Positions 33,291 through 33,439 of a stretch of DNA of 33,439 nucleotides are shown piece by piece (position 1 is the first letter of the stretch; the number at the start of each line of letters is the position of its first letter). Where the stretch lies: contig NZ_CAJTQJ010000012.1 in NCBI RefSeq assembly GCF_910578695.1, forward strand, positions 1 through 33,439. The letters are read 5' to 3'. A program made the translations under genes and the position numbers. A model generated the notes under the pieces. The model saw only the letters and a list, made by a program, of their open reading frames with translations, was not told the origin of the DNA and ran no database searches. The DNA comes from an uncultured Brachyspira sp. (GTDB lineage: Bacteria > Spirochaetota > Brachyspiria > Brachyspirales > Brachyspiraceae).

Positions 33291-33439
33291 AGCAATAATA
33301 AGCGAGAAAAATCCGCCTCGATAATTCATTATCGAGGGTCTTATAGGATTTTTCGAGTATAGCAATAATAAGCGAGAAAAATCCGCCTCGATAATTCATT
33401 ATCGAGGGTCTTATAGGATTTTTCGAGTATAGCAATAAT
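33291..33439. repeat. Tandem array of a 70-bp hairpin-forming unit, cut by the window end
   Basis: 33291-33360 and 33361-33430 are identical 70-bp units, and a third begins at 33431. Each unit has an inner 10-bp perfect inverted repeat (CCTCGATAAT, TC, ATTATCGAGG; 33316-33337 in unit 1) and an outer pair AAAAATCC / GGATTTTT (33307-33314, 33346-33353). The unit has several CG dinucleotides, unusual for its surroundings. No reading frame explains it. Confidence 0.95.

Noticed and set aside
33246..33439. Integron attC-like sites.
   Set aside because: The 70-bp units lack the paired RYYYAAC/GTTRRRY core sites; only the single 33246 inverted repeat contains TAAC/GTTA, by chance.
33291..33439. CRISPR array.
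   Set aside because: The units are contiguous and identical, with no variable spacers.

Overview
The window is very AT-rich, with arginine written almost entirely as AGA. It encodes a Kdo transferase (so LPS or LOS and an outer membrane), three cell-envelope genes and an L-fucose catabolic locus. Together these suggest a gut-dwelling diderm of very low GC, most likely a spirochaete of the genus Brachyspira. This is inferred from composition and gene style. There is no rRNA or marker gene to prove it, and a fusobacterium is the main alternative.

Left part (1-9.6 kb), cell envelope: a 7-bp tandem repeat at the window edge leads into a 997-residue membrane protein that joins a YidC/Oxa1-like domain to an alkaline-phosphatase-superfamily (LtaS/sulfatase-like) domain. 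It is followed by a SpoIID/LytB protein and a TPR-containing Slt-type lytic transglycosylase. A large YfhO-family membrane protein faces them on the minus strand.

9.9-12.9 kb: a YwnB-like NAD(P)-binding protein and a divergent YwnA-like Rrf2 regulator are separated by a region with two copies of the inverted repeat TGTAAT-N7-ATTACA placed over the ywnB-like promoter. A small membrane protein with an apparently leaderless promoter and the Kdo transferase follow.

12.9-21.8 kb, housekeeping: folC stands alone on the minus strand behind a terminator. A probable operon reads (minus strand) STAS protein, membrane protein, ribF, rpsO, pnp, with rpsO starting inside ribF. On the plus strand are ychF and a ClC-family protein that carries Ala instead of the gating Glu.

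21.8-31.5 kb, L-fucose locus: the minus-strand operon encodes an ABC importer of the ribose type (ATPase, permease, lipoprotein binding protein), fucose isomerase FucI and mutarotase FucU. The divergent plus-strand unit encodes a RhaB-type sugar kinase and the aldolase FucA. Together they would take up L-fucose, isomerise it to L-fuculose, phosphorylate it and split it to DHAP and L-lactaldehyde. Downstream of fucA only a 17-codon remnant of an iron-dependent alcohol dehydrogenase (FucO-like C-terminus) remains. A LacI-family regulator closes the locus, and two perfectly adjacent 26-bp repeats lie upstream of it.

Right end (31.5-33.4 kb): a class V aminotransferase, then inverted repeats and a tandem array of a 70-bp, CG-containing, hairpin-forming unit that continues past the window edge.
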